Positions 1 through 6,066 of a stretch of 21,682 nucleotides of DNA are shown in pieces (position 1 is the first letter of the stretch; the number at the start of each line of letters is the position of its first letter). The stretch spans positions 1 to 21,682 of IMG/VR virus record IMGVR_UViG_3300009074_000040. The stretch is one strand, 5' to 3'. Origin of the DNA: a virus. The position numbers were made by a program, and so were the translations under genes. The notes beneath the pieces are model-generated. The model saw only the letters and a list, made by a program, of their open reading frames with translations. It was not told the DNA's origin and ran no database searches.

Positions 1-48
1 CTAGGTCTAGGTCTTGGTCTAGGTCTATGTCTGGGTCTAGGTCTGGGT
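1..48. repeat. Hexanucleotide tandem repeat (CTNGGT)8
   Basis: Eight head-to-tail hexamers of the form CTaGGT fill the first 48 bases and probably continue beyond the left edge. Variation is almost confined to the third base of the unit (A, T or G), with one GGT to TGT change. Read in plus frame 1 those changes are synonymous and give a Leu-Gly repeat that runs to a TGA at 67-69. On the minus strand the CCN-AGA frame is also synonymous (Pro-Arg), but that frame has no start codon between the repeat and a stop at 78-80. The repeat could be the C-terminal end of a plus-strand gene lying to the left, or a non-coding slippage tract. Confidence 0.8.
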
Positions 49-117
49 AAAAGTGGAGTAAAATTATGAAAGACTAACTAAACGTGTAATGAGTAAATAA
101 CGAATGCAAGTTAAGCT

Positions 118-233
118 TACCCCGCTGCCTGCTTTGTTAATACCGCGCCCCTTAATTGGGGCTTTGTGGTGCAAATATTTAATTAACCATTAACTAAGAG
201 GCACCACGGACGGGTAAGTAAAGCAGAGGGGCC
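118..233 (+). ncRNA. Candidate structured RNA (multi-helix junction)
   Basis: No convincing gene is seen between 70 and 400. This stretch can form several nested perfect helices. An outer stem pairs 129-135 (CTGCTTT) with 220-226 (AAAGCAG). It may extend through 120-123 (CCCC) pairing with 228-231 (GGGG). Inside are two hairpins: 147-151 with 158-162 (GCCCC/GGGGC, 6-nt loop) and 166-172 with 201-207 (GTGGTGC/GCACCAC, 28-nt AT-rich loop). Together they make a three-way junction of about 115 nt. The first hairpin followed by TTT could alternatively be a weak plus-strand terminator. Strand is uncertain because stems fold on either strand; plus is chosen because a plus-strand ORF with a strong ribosome site follows at 401. 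No known RNA family was recognised. Confidence 0.3.
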
Positions 234-244
234 AACTGTAATGT

Positions 245-348
245 ATAGCCGAAACTCCTTGGCAGTTAATGTGCTGCAACCATGTTAACACGAACAGTTG
301 ATATGCCATATGCAAAGCCGGCGGTTTAAATTCCGCTCATAGCCGAAA
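245..348. repeat. Direct repeat pair ATAGCCGAAA (245-254 and 339-348)
   Basis: The 10-mer ATAGCCGAAA occurs at 245-254 and again at 339-348, 94 bases apart, in gene-poor leader sequence. Between and beside them are small inverted repeats: CAACTG 233-238 with CAGTTG 295-300, GCGG 321-324 with CCGC 333-336, and CCTGA 350-354 with TCAGG 370-374. This suggests the whole 118-375 stretch is transcribed and folded, or holds protein-binding sites. No function can be assigned. Confidence 0.35.
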
Positions 349-400
349 ACCTGAGACGGTGGCGAAATATCAGGATTAACTTAACTAATAGAGGTGATTT

Positions 401-526
401 ATGCACTACGATGAACAGCGCGAAGAATTGGCGATTAAGGAAGATTTCAAGCCTTGTTTAATCTTGGCTAATTACTGCTGCTTGAATGTTCTCATCATTT
501 TTTCACCACCACGACTAACAACATAG
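401..526 (+). CDS. Small plus-strand ORF, 41 aa, hypothetical
   Basis: The ATG at 401 is preceded by GAGGTGA at 391-397, a near-perfect ribosome site, and this is the main reason to list the ORF. The first 18 residues are charged and look like a normal protein start (MHYDEQREELAIKEDFKP). The rest is Cys- and Leu-rich and is read from the strand antisense to the 3' end of the holin gene, with a 55-base overlap. It may be a true small gene, or the surviving start of a longer early gene whose body was lost when two modules were joined here. Its direction is opposite to the late operon, so the two transcription units converge. Function unknown. Confidence 0.3.
   Translation: MHYDEQREELAIKEDFKPCLILANYCCLNVLIIFSPPRLTT
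441..465. terminator. Hairpin between convergent genes
   Basis: Inverted repeat AAGATT (441-446) and AATCTT (460-465), with a short inner CAAG/CTTG-like pairing, begins 6 bases beyond the holin stop codon. It sits where the minus-strand late operon ends and the plus-strand ORF from 401 is being read. The position suits a transcription terminator or bumper hairpin, but the stem is AT-rich and there is no long T run on either side. Support is weak. Confidence 0.3.
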
Positions 527-864
527 CCGCCTAAACCAATCTGTAACAAAATCCATGCATCATCTGCCAGCCTAAACGTAAGCAAGCCAAACGAGTCACA
601 CACGACTAAAGCCAAAAAGGTTAGCATTGTTATTGGTCGCCAGTTTCTTTGCATCCAGCTTTCACCTGTGGCCTCTGCTGTGATTATTTTAGTCTTACTG
701 TCGAGTATCTTTGTTTCATACTCTAAAACCTTAGTGTGAAGCTCGTTTTCAAGCTTTGCTAATGCATTTGAAAGGATCAGCTTTTCTTCAGTGCTGGTGT
801 GTAGGTCATCAACTAACTTTGCTGCTGGTGCGAATATCTCACCTATAAAGCTGAGTATGTTCAT
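472..864 (-). CDS. Holin, 3TM superfamily (GTA_holin_3TM type), 130 aa
   Basis: This is a small inner-membrane protein at the end of the lysis cassette. An amphipathic charged N-terminal half (about residues 15-65, coiled-coil-like, Glu/Lys-rich) is followed by a W-M-Q-R-N-W-R-P-x-T motif around residues 69-78. Two hydrophobic segments come next (about 77-95 and 103-118), then a short basic tail. That layout and the NWRP motif are typical of the 3TM phage holins found beside endolysins. The SD GGGAG lies at the end of the endolysin gene and the spacing between the two genes is one base. With another holin-like gene at 1213-1494, it may act as pinholin, antiholin or second holin. The family assignment is from recognised sequence pattern; the exact role is inferred. 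Confidence 0.75.
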   Translation of the reverse strand: MNILSFIGEIFAPAAKLVDDLHTSTEEKLILSNALAKLENELHTKVLEYETKILDSKTKIITAEATGESWMQRNWRPITMLTFLALVVCDSFGLLTFRLADDAWILLQIGLGGYVVSRGGEKMMRTFKQQ

Positions 865-865
865 G

Positions 866-1213
866 TTATTTACTCCCGTTATGTTCTAGTGAGTAATGAT
901 TTCCATCACCTTTAGGGAATCTGCCACCCCATCTGCAAAGCGGGTGCAATGACTCCCAATAGACCCCGAATGGCTCATGCTCTTTATCTGTTTTGAATAA
1001 CTCGCCATCTTTAAATATATTTAAATCAGCAGCTAACTTTAATTTGTGGCATGAATTTTTATGGCCATACCCTATATCTTCGCCTATATGGCCATGCATT
1101 CTAGGGTCGCGGAACCAATCGCCACCCCTAATCTCATGATCGCGTTCGTGTATGAAAAACATAAGCTTACATAGTAGACGGCTAAATAGCTCTTGCTTTT
1201 GGCCTAGGGTCAC
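866..1213 (-). CDS. Endolysin, M15-family L,D-/D,D-peptidase, 115 aa
   Basis: This is a single-domain zinc peptidase that cuts peptidoglycan peptide stems to lyse the host. Zinc-ligand motifs are visible: S54-C-H56 followed by A-A-D63 (the SxHxxxxAxD block), and W95-G-G-R-F, then D103-G-N-H106. These match the M15 (VanY/CwlK-like) phage endolysin family, and the full domain fits in 115 residues without a cell-wall-binding domain, as expected for a Gram-negative host. There is no signal peptide, so release through a holin is expected. Translation appears to start at GTG 1213, which shares a base with the TAG stop of the holin gene (TAGTG). The N-terminal helix (QKQELFSRLLCKL) belongs to the family, which supports this start over the internal Met18. 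Confidence 0.88.
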   Translation of the reverse strand: MTLGQKQELFSRLLCKLMFFIHERDHEIRGGDWFRDPRMHGHIGEDIGYGHKNSCHKLKLAADLNIFKDGELFKTDKEHEPFGVYWESLHPLCRWGGRFPKGDGNHYSLEHNGSK

Positions 1214-1494
1214 TACTCTTTATCCCCGCGCTTAACCTCTAGCCTTTTAAAATAAATATCACACGCATTTTTTATGACTAACGAGGCCACCCCAATTGCA
1301 GGTATGTATGCTAGCCAGTCTGGTGCAATTGCTGCGCATTGCTCTATTATTTCGTGATTAGTGTTTTTTGAGATAGTTTGCACCGTACCGCCACCAACTC
1401 CAGCACCTACGCCAAAGTACATAATAAGCTTACTTGTTAGCGGGTTTCCACTGTCACTAATCGCTTTTAGTCCGCTTGTTAATAGATCTCTCAT
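1213..1494 (-). CDS. Putative holin, 93 aa
   Basis: This is a small membrane protein just upstream of the endolysin. From the chosen start there are two hydrophobic stretches: around 23-36 (Gly-rich, YFGVGAGVGGGT) and around 58-75 (DWLAYIPAIGVASLVIKNAC). A charged tail (KRLEVKRGDKE) follows. Two TM segments, charged C-terminus and direct coupling to an endolysin fit a class II holin. The ORF is open further upstream to 1533, but ATG 1494 is preferred: it overlaps the stop of the preceding gene as ATGA and has AAAGG six bases ahead. The longer start would give a 13-residue polar extension and a 43-base overlap; a dual start (holin/antiholin) cannot be excluded. Confidence 0.65.
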   Translation of the reverse strand: MRDLLTSGLKAISDSGNPLTSKLIMYFGVGAGVGGGTVQTISKNTNHEIIEQCAAIAPDWLAYIPAIGVASLVIKNACDIYFKRLEVKRGDKE

Positions 1495-1937
1495 GCTCTG
1501 CCTTTCTTCTGTAAATGTGCTTGATTGTTCCATATATTGACCACCCCAGAAAAATTATACCGGCTAAGTTTATTATTAAATCCATTATCTACCCTTAAGC
1601 ACCCGATTAATATTAGACTTAAGGCTAATATTATTTGAATCTCGTTGTAGCTATTACTCAAAAAAGTATCACTGTATCTGTAAAGTTGATAATCAATTGA
1701 TACAAAAAGGTGAAAGGTAGAGTAAACAACCATGGCTGTCGATAATTGGATTATAGCAAAATAGCAAAAGGGTATAAATATTAACCCATAAATAACATGA
1801 TTAATTACCGCGCTATGGTAATCGAATAAGGTTAATTGATAGGCAACGCAAAAAGAATACGCCAAGAAAGTAGGGCGTATTTTTTCATTTACTAGGGACG
1901 CTACCGCAAAAGCAAGCAGTAGCAATAAGTCCGTCAC
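1491..1937 (-). CDS. Four-TM membrane protein of the lysis cassette, unknown function, 148 aa
   Basis: The start is a GTG at 1937 that overlaps the TGA of the preceding Lys-rich micro-gene by four bases. About four hydrophobic segments are visible, near residues 4-17, 23-38, 45-79 (long, probably two passes) and 99-114. A soluble, Asn- and Lys-containing C-terminus of about 34 residues follows. No family was recognised. Its place, translationally coupled to the holin and endolysin and downstream of a dedicated promoter, suggests a role in lysis timing, spanin-like membrane disruption, or superinfection exclusion. These roles are inferred from position only. It has no lipobox and no obvious Rz-like periplasmic coiled coil. 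Confidence 0.6.
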   Translation of the reverse strand: MTDLLLLLAFAVASLVNEKIRPTFLAYSFCVAYQLTLFDYHSAVINHVIYGLIFIPFCYFAIIQLSTAMVVYSTFHLFVSIDYQLYRYSDTFLSNSYNEIQIILALSLILIGCLRVDNGFNNKLSRYNFSGVVNIWNNQAHLQKKGRA

Positions 1938-2032
1938 TTGGCTTTTGTTTTCTTCTTTGGCTTCACAACTTTCTGTGCAACCTTGTTTGTGGTTTCTTCG
2001 TCTTTCTCTTTGCCTTTGGTTTTATTTCCCAT
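1934..2032 (-). CDS. Lys-rich micro-protein, 32 aa
   Basis: ATG at 2032 has a GAGAG ribosome site seven bases upstream and follows the extended -10 promoter at 2063-2071, so it is the first gene of the lysis transcript. The 32 residues are almost all charged or polar, with 13 lysines, an acidic patch around residues 9-13 and a KPKKKTKAK tail. There is no hydrophobic segment and no recognised family. The stop overlaps the next gene's GTG start (GTGA). It may be a coupling leader for the membrane gene or a small nucleic-acid- or membrane-surface-binding peptide; no function is proposed firmly. Confidence 0.55.
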   Translation of the reverse strand: MGNKTKGKEKDEETTNKVAQKVVKPKKKTKAK

Positions 2033-2062
2033 CTTTAAACTCTCTTTAGTTGATTAATCTTA

Positions 2063-2071
2063 ATTATATCA
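2063..2071 (-). promoter_or_regulatory. Extended -10 promoter for the lysis cassette
   Basis: Read on the minus strand this is TGATATAAT, a perfect extended -10 (TGn followed by TATAAT). It lies in the 76-base gap between the secreted protein gene and the 32-aa micro-gene, about 30 bases upstream of the ATG at 2032. No good -35 hexamer is seen 16-18 bases further up, which is usual for extended -10 promoters. Transcription would start near 2055. It would give the lysis genes expression separate from the long tail transcript. Confidence 0.55.
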
Positions 2072-2108
2072 CAGCTTATGAGACTGCGTTTATTGAGCAT
2101 GATGCAAG

Positions 2109-2846
2109 TTAATTGATTGTGTATTTAAGGTTTAACACCTCTACCGAGTATTCGATCTCATAGTCTTCTGGCTTGTTAAAGTCTTTTGCCCAATACATTC
2201 CAAAATAATTAATATGGCGCTCTGTATAACTCATTGTTTGGTATTCTGCATCGCTCACCCTAACGCCATTAACTTTAAGTGATGCCCAGCCTCGATCATG
2301 TATATCAAAGCTGATGTCGTAATACTGCCCCGCCGTTATTTTATATTCACCGCGCATAACTTCAAGTCCGTGCGTATGGTTATAGTCGTCAGGGTCATCA
2401 GGGTCAAAGTTCCACGGCTTAAACTGCCAAGAGTTTTCCCAATGCTGTAAATACAATTGATCAGCAAAGCGCCTTATTTTTATAGTGGTTAGCGGGTGAT
2501 TTCCATTTGTATCAAGTGGGTCAAGCTTCGCCCAATCCTGAAATATAATAAGCCATTCTGGAGCGCTTTCACTTTGATGAATCTTGAATGTAAAAGAATA
2601 ATTTCTTTTGTTTTGCAGGTTGAATGAGCCTTTTTCAATTTCTATACCCACCTTTCTGCACCCGCTATTATTCAGGTTAAGGCATCCTGAATTACCATGA
2701 GCTGTCAACTTCCAGCTATCCGGTGCTAAGTCTTCAATATAGCCGTTAAAGTAGGTGCTTACGCGCTGAGTGCTAGAGCCTTTGTAAATGTAATCAAGGG
2801 CGCTAACACTGAATGACATTACCATCAATAATAAAAACTTAATCAC
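2109..2846 (-). CDS. Secreted polysaccharide-lyase-like (jelly-roll) protein, 245 aa
   Basis: The start is GTG at 2846, sharing one base with the preceding TAG and placed after GGAGG at ideal spacing. The N-terminus is a clear Sec signal peptide: Lys3, hydrophobic core 4-14, and a V-S-A cleavage site after residue 16. The mature part is beta-rich with a C55/C63 pair likely to form a disulfide. It has the element order of ConA/jelly-roll polysaccharide lyases: a strand ending WLIIFQDW, a basic loop KIRRF, GEYKITAGQYYDISFDI, WASLKVNGVRV and a late NYFGMYWA strand. An Asp-rich loop (FDPDDPDDYNH) could bind calcium. The lyase relationship is by overall pattern, not by proven catalytic residues; a carbohydrate-binding lectin is the main alternative. 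A signal peptide is unusual for a phage late gene and implies export from the infected cell before lysis. Confidence 0.5.
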   Translation of the reverse strand: MIKFLLLMVMSFSVSALDYIYKGSSTQRVSTYFNGYIEDLAPDSWKLTAHGNSGCLNLNNSGCRKVGIEIEKGSFNLQNKRNYSFTFKIHQSESAPEWLIIFQDWAKLDPLDTNGNHPLTTIKIRRFADQLYLQHWENSWQFKPWNFDPDDPDDYNHTHGLEVMRGEYKITAGQYYDISFDIHDRGWASLKVNGVRVSDAEYQTMSYTERHINYFGMYWAKDFNKPEDYEIEYSVEVLNLKYTIN

Positions 2847-3271
2847 TATAGTGCCTCCATAACCTGATATGCGTAATCTATGTCTTCTGTGGTTGTGCCA
2901 GTGTCTTTTGTTAGTGTGAAAGACAAGCAGTTTATTTCTTTAAGCAATCTGGCAGAGTTCAGAACTGATGTACTGCCATCTGCAACACCAAAAACAGTTG
3001 CGCTCGCTGGTGCAGATGGGGTGGCATCAGTTAGTGACTCTCCGCTAAACAAGTCAACCCCATCGACCGTCAGCGTCATACCCGCTTCAGTTGTTGCCGT
3101 TCCAGTCGTCAAGTAAGTAAGCTTCAAATACTGATTAGCCCCAGCAGTTGCAGTTAATATATCACCGCTTGCCCCCAATGCTATTTGGTTGCTATTAAAT
3201 GCGACTGGCTTAAGTATGCCTCCAGCCGTTTGAACCACTATCTCGCCACATGGGCCGTATGTTTGAGCCAT
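2846..3271 (-). CDS. Hypothetical virion/tail-associated protein, 141 aa
   Basis: This protein has no signal peptide and no TM segment. It is Ala/Thr/Gly-rich and probably all beta, with alternating hydrophobic strands such as QYLKLTYLTT, MTLTVDGVDLFSG and LSFTLTKDTG. Its composition matches the small accessory tail or decoration proteins common in this region of siphophage genomes. It lies between the second fibre gene and the secreted protein gene, overlapping the latter by one base. Its place after the fibres would fit a fibre cap, chaperone or head/tail decoration. No family was recognised and the role is inferred from position. Confidence 0.6.
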   Translation of the reverse strand: MAQTYGPCGEIVVQTAGGILKPVAFNSNQIALGASGDILTATAGANQYLKLTYLTTGTATTEAGMTLTVDGVDLFSGESLTDATPSAPASATVFGVADGSTSVLNSARLLKEINCLSFTLTKDTGTTTEDIDYAYQVMEAL

Positions 3272-3281
3272 TATTTACCCC

Positions 3282-4037
3282 TTAACTTAAATATGTTATT
3301 TCGTCAGCGCTTAACACAAAATCATAAAACCTAAGACCTTGCATGTTAACTGTGAAGTCCCCGGACGTTGTTACGCTTCCAGTTAAATCCATGTCCGCTG
3401 TAATTCCTGTCGCTATAGTATCTGTAGCAGCAAGTATGCCGCCTATGTATAAATTAATTAAGCCTTCAGAATACGTCAAAACAAGAGATTGAAGCGCTGA
3501 TGATGTGGCGCTTGTTGATGATGTCGCCTTGTATTGCAGTAAATCACTACCAAGCAAAACCGCCTCCCAATTGCCACTTGAGTTAGTCCCTACGCTAAGC
3601 AGATCTCCAGATAAGCCAGGCACTATAAATACGTTTTGACTTGACGCCGCTTCCGCATAGGAACCGATACTCAAAACAACAGAAAACCCATCGCTTAAAA
3701 GAGGTACATTATCAGCAACCTGAATATTATAGTAGGTGTCATCAACGGTTATTAACCATCCTTCGGCTTCTTCCCTTGGCGCGTCCACTAATGCAGTTTG
3801 AGCATTCCCGTATATATCGATATATGCAGCAGTTGTTGGGCGCTCAATTGTTAGCGTGTTTTTTAGGACGCTAACTAGATTATTTTTACGGTATAGCCAG
3901 CTTAACGGGTTGTCTATTAACGCCTTTCTTACGCTGTTGAATCCAGCCCCGTCTGCCCCGTTAGTCCCCGGGGAACCATCTGGGCCTGAAGGGCTTATTA
4001 CCACCTGTGTAGGTGTATCTGTTGCTGTAACTGGCAT
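3282..4037 (-). CDS. Tail fibre with collagen-like start and LamG-like end, 251 aa
   Basis: Residues 18-32 are five Gly-X-Y triplets (GPD GSP GTN GAD GAG), a short collagen-like trimerising stretch as in phage fibres. The C-terminal two thirds is beta-rich and ends with a LamG/ConA-like signature: a strand LVLTYSEGLINLYIGGILAAT, then MQGLRFYDFVLSADEITYL, the usual last strand and helix of such lectin domains. This suggests a receptor- or glycan-binding side fibre. The start codon shares one base with the stop of the larger fibre gene (TAATG). The domain order repeats that of the preceding gene, so the two are likely paralogues or share exchanged modules. Confidence 0.65.
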   Translation of the reverse strand: MPVTATDTPTQVVISPSGPDGSPGTNGADGAGFNSVRKALIDNPLSWLYRKNNLVSVLKNTLTIERPTTAAYIDIYGNAQTALVDAPREEAEGWLITVDDTYYNIQVADNVPLLSDGFSVVLSIGSYAEAASSQNVFIVPGLSGDLLSVGTNSSGNWEAVLLGSDLLQYKATSSTSATSSALQSLVLTYSEGLINLYIGGILAATDTIATGITADMDLTGSVTTSGDFTVNMQGLRFYDFVLSADEITYLS

Positions 4038-5683
4038 TATTTAGCCCCCATTAAATACTGAATATTTGGCTCAGAAAGAGCTAAGTTGTAAAACATACAC
4101 CTTGAAAGGTAGCCGTCTAAGTAATTATTAGCACCATTATAACCTAAGTAAGCATTAGCGCCTATCGTGGTGGTGCTTCCCATCGCCTGAGTACTTGCCA
4201 GTCTTTGCTGGTTGTATATTTTTAGTTCCGCCCCATCATAAACAAGGGCAACGCCAGTAAAATCAAATGTTTGATATGTAGCTGTATTGGCCCCATTGGT
4301 CAACGTCATTATTTTATTTGTGTAGGTTAACGAAAACTCATCTGTAGAAGATAATCCATTGCTAAACACTGTTTTTGTGTCGGCATCGTCCGGTATGCCA
4401 ACAACCGAGAATAAAAAAGTCCACGGCAGATTTGGCGCTGGAAAATTAGTTGCGTAATCCATGCTTACATTGTCAGCGGATCTAGTTTTTACAGCTGTTG
4501 GCGACTCGATATAACTAGATATATCTCCGGTTTCAACTTGGACATTTGATATGTATAGCTGAGCTGTCAAGCCTTCACTTGTTGCTTTCAAAGTTAAAGT
4601 GTCGCCTGCCCCAGCCTTAACCACAACAGAAAGCCTTGCAAATCCCGATACTGATGGCTGACTCATTGCAACTTCAACTCCGTCACCTAACGACGCTGTA
4701 AGGCTGTTAAGAGATCCTGCCGCTATCCATGCATAGATAGACACAGTGTAATCAACTCCGGCAGTTAAGGTTCCTGTATCTGATTTTAATGTGATGGTTG
4801 GCAATGAAACAAAGTTAACTCTGATGTTTTCGTACAGCAAACCAAACGGACTCAGCCCTTCGTAAGCTGATATAGTTCCATCCGTTACCGTCCAGTTTTT
4901 TAAATCGTTACTGTGCAGGCATAGATTTTGCTTTTCTTCTTCTATTAAGAACCCGTTTTGATTTTCTCGCATTACCAGAACTTCATAATTAGCTGATTTA
5001 GCCAATCCGCTTGTTCTTATGTAGTCAGTTAATTCTGTATCCTGAACCTGGATGCCAAACAGCCCAACCCTTGTCCCTGAATCGCCTCTAGGGTTTATAG
5101 ATATTAACGCTCCACCGCTAGCGTTTGGCGCTTTGATTACTCTCCTTTCCCAGTCGCTGGTGATGCTCCCTATCTCATATCTGGAGGTTCCAACAGCGAC
5201 ATCTAAACTTTCAACCGTGCCAGAGATAGACTTAATCCAAAAAGACAAAATTATGTAAGAGTCAGCAGCCCAGCCGCTTTGGTTTTGGGCTATAACGGGG
5301 TTTAGTATTGATGGGCTTCTGGTGTCAACATTCAAGTTTAACTCGCTGGCATTACTGCCGCCCAAAGGATCGGATATTGCGCCTACAACTGAAAACCTAC
5401 CTAAGCCAAAAGCATCCCACTGAGTATAGTTCTCTGAGTAAGTTACGTAATTTGTTGTTAATGGCGTATCTGTCCATTTAAGGCGGGAGTACCGATCAGT
5501 GTAAGACCCCTTGCCGGTGCGCGAAAATGTTATAAAGGCATTCTTTGAAAGCTTGTTTTGATGAAGCGCGTCAAGTATAGGACTGTCAACTGCTAGATCA
5601 TCAACATCTGCTATGCCGCTGCCGTTAATTCCATTCTGTCCGCTCTCGCCTTTATCGCCTGAGAACAAGGTAAATATACTCAT
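4037..5683 (-). CDS. Tail fibre: collagen-like start, two jelly-roll modules, LamG-like end, 548 aa
   Basis: Residues 9-23 are five Gly-X-Y triplets (GDK GES GQN GIN GSG). A conserved linker (VDSPILDALHQNKL) follows. Two repeated carbohydrate-binding-type beta-sandwich modules come next, roughly 75-235 and 250-405. Each begins with an N-x-x-x-x-S-x-x-x-x-W pattern (NYVTYSENYTQWDAF; NLCLHSNDLKNWTV) and ends with QV-x-(D/E)-T-(E/G)-x-(T/S)-x-YI (DTELTDYI; ETGDISSYI). These are the hallmarks of phage fibre/spike CBM-like domains. Residues about 415-548 form a LamG/ConA-like domain with a terminal GYLSRCMFYNLALSE motif. The role is host-surface binding. It overlaps the upstream BppU-like gene by four bases. 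Confidence 0.72.
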   Translation of the reverse strand: MSIFTLFSGDKGESGQNGINGSGIADVDDLAVDSPILDALHQNKLSKNAFITFSRTGKGSYTDRYSRLKWTDTPLTTNYVTYSENYTQWDAFGLGRFSVVGAISDPLGGSNASELNLNVDTRSPSILNPVIAQNQSGWAADSYIILSFWIKSISGTVESLDVAVGTSRYEIGSITSDWERRVIKAPNASGGALISINPRGDSGTRVGLFGIQVQDTELTDYIRTSGLAKSANYEVLVMRENQNGFLIEEEKQNLCLHSNDLKNWTVTDGTISAYEGLSPFGLLYENIRVNFVSLPTITLKSDTGTLTAGVDYTVSIYAWIAAGSLNSLTASLGDGVEVAMSQPSVSGFARLSVVVKAGAGDTLTLKATSEGLTAQLYISNVQVETGDISSYIESPTAVKTRSADNVSMDYATNFPAPNLPWTFLFSVVGIPDDADTKTVFSNGLSSTDEFSLTYTNKIMTLTNGANTATYQTFDFTGVALVYDGAELKIYNQQRLASTQAMGSTTTIGANAYLGYNGANNYLDGYLSRCMFYNLALSEPNIQYLMGAK

Positions 5684-6045
5684 CGTATGCCGCTCTGCTC
5701 AATTGTGACATTCATGCCAGCAACCGATCTTGTGGTGCCGTCAGAAAATGTAAGCCTTATTTTTGAAACATAACCCTTGAGCGCTGGCGAGCCTTCAACT
5801 ATAGGTAATAGAGATTGGCTTTCGGTTTTAGTTAGAGAAAAAACCCCGCTACCCGTCAATGGCTCAGTTATGCCGCCCGTCATGCTTATTACTTTAACCA
5901 ACTCAGTTATTCCTTCAAGCAATTGCATTTCAGCAGTTGCGCCGGTCAAGTCAATACCAACCCCGTCGTCATCTGAATATTGCCAATTTATTGTTATTGT
6001 GTCGCCAGCTGTATAACAGGCATTTGCAAACTCTACACAAGCCAT
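5680..6045 (-). CDS. BppU-N-like baseplate/fibre linker protein, 121 aa
   Basis: This is a small beta-sandwich protein: DTITINWQYSDDDG, then DLTGATAEMQLLEG, an acidic hairpin, GSGVFSLTKTESQSLL and finally KIRLTFSDGTTRSVAGMNVTIE. This strand pattern is seen in N-terminal domains of BppU-like baseplate proteins and in stand-alone small tail proteins that link fibres to the tail tip. Its location directly between the hub gene and two fibre genes supports a connector role. A good AAGGGG ribosome site precedes the ATG. The fold call is by pattern; the linker function is inferred from neighbours. Confidence 0.6.
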   Translation of the reverse strand: MACVEFANACYTAGDTITINWQYSDDDGVGIDLTGATAEMQLLEGITELVKVISMTGGITEPLTGSGVFSLTKTESQSLLPIVEGSPALKGYVSKIRLTFSDGTTRSVAGMNVTIEQSGIR

Positions 6046-6066
6046 TAGTAAACCCCTTTTTGTTTA

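Noticed and set aside
1-48. Possible CRISPR-like repeat
   Set aside because: The repeats are adjacent hexamers without spacers, so this is a simple tandem repeat.
66-100. Two three-codon start-stop minigenes (66-77 and 89-100), the first with GGAG upstream
   Set aside because: Such tiny frames arise easily in AT-rich sequence; without expression data they cannot be separated from chance.
104-329. Short plus-strand frames of 29, 15 and 15 codons in the left leader
   Set aside because: Ribosome sites are weak or badly spaced and the frames cross the strong inverted repeats, so RNA structure is the better explanation.
318-346. tRNA-like T-arm sequence GGTTTAAATTCC
   Set aside because: The loop has one base too many, the invariant C is missing, and no matching acceptor stem or anticodon arm lies upstream.
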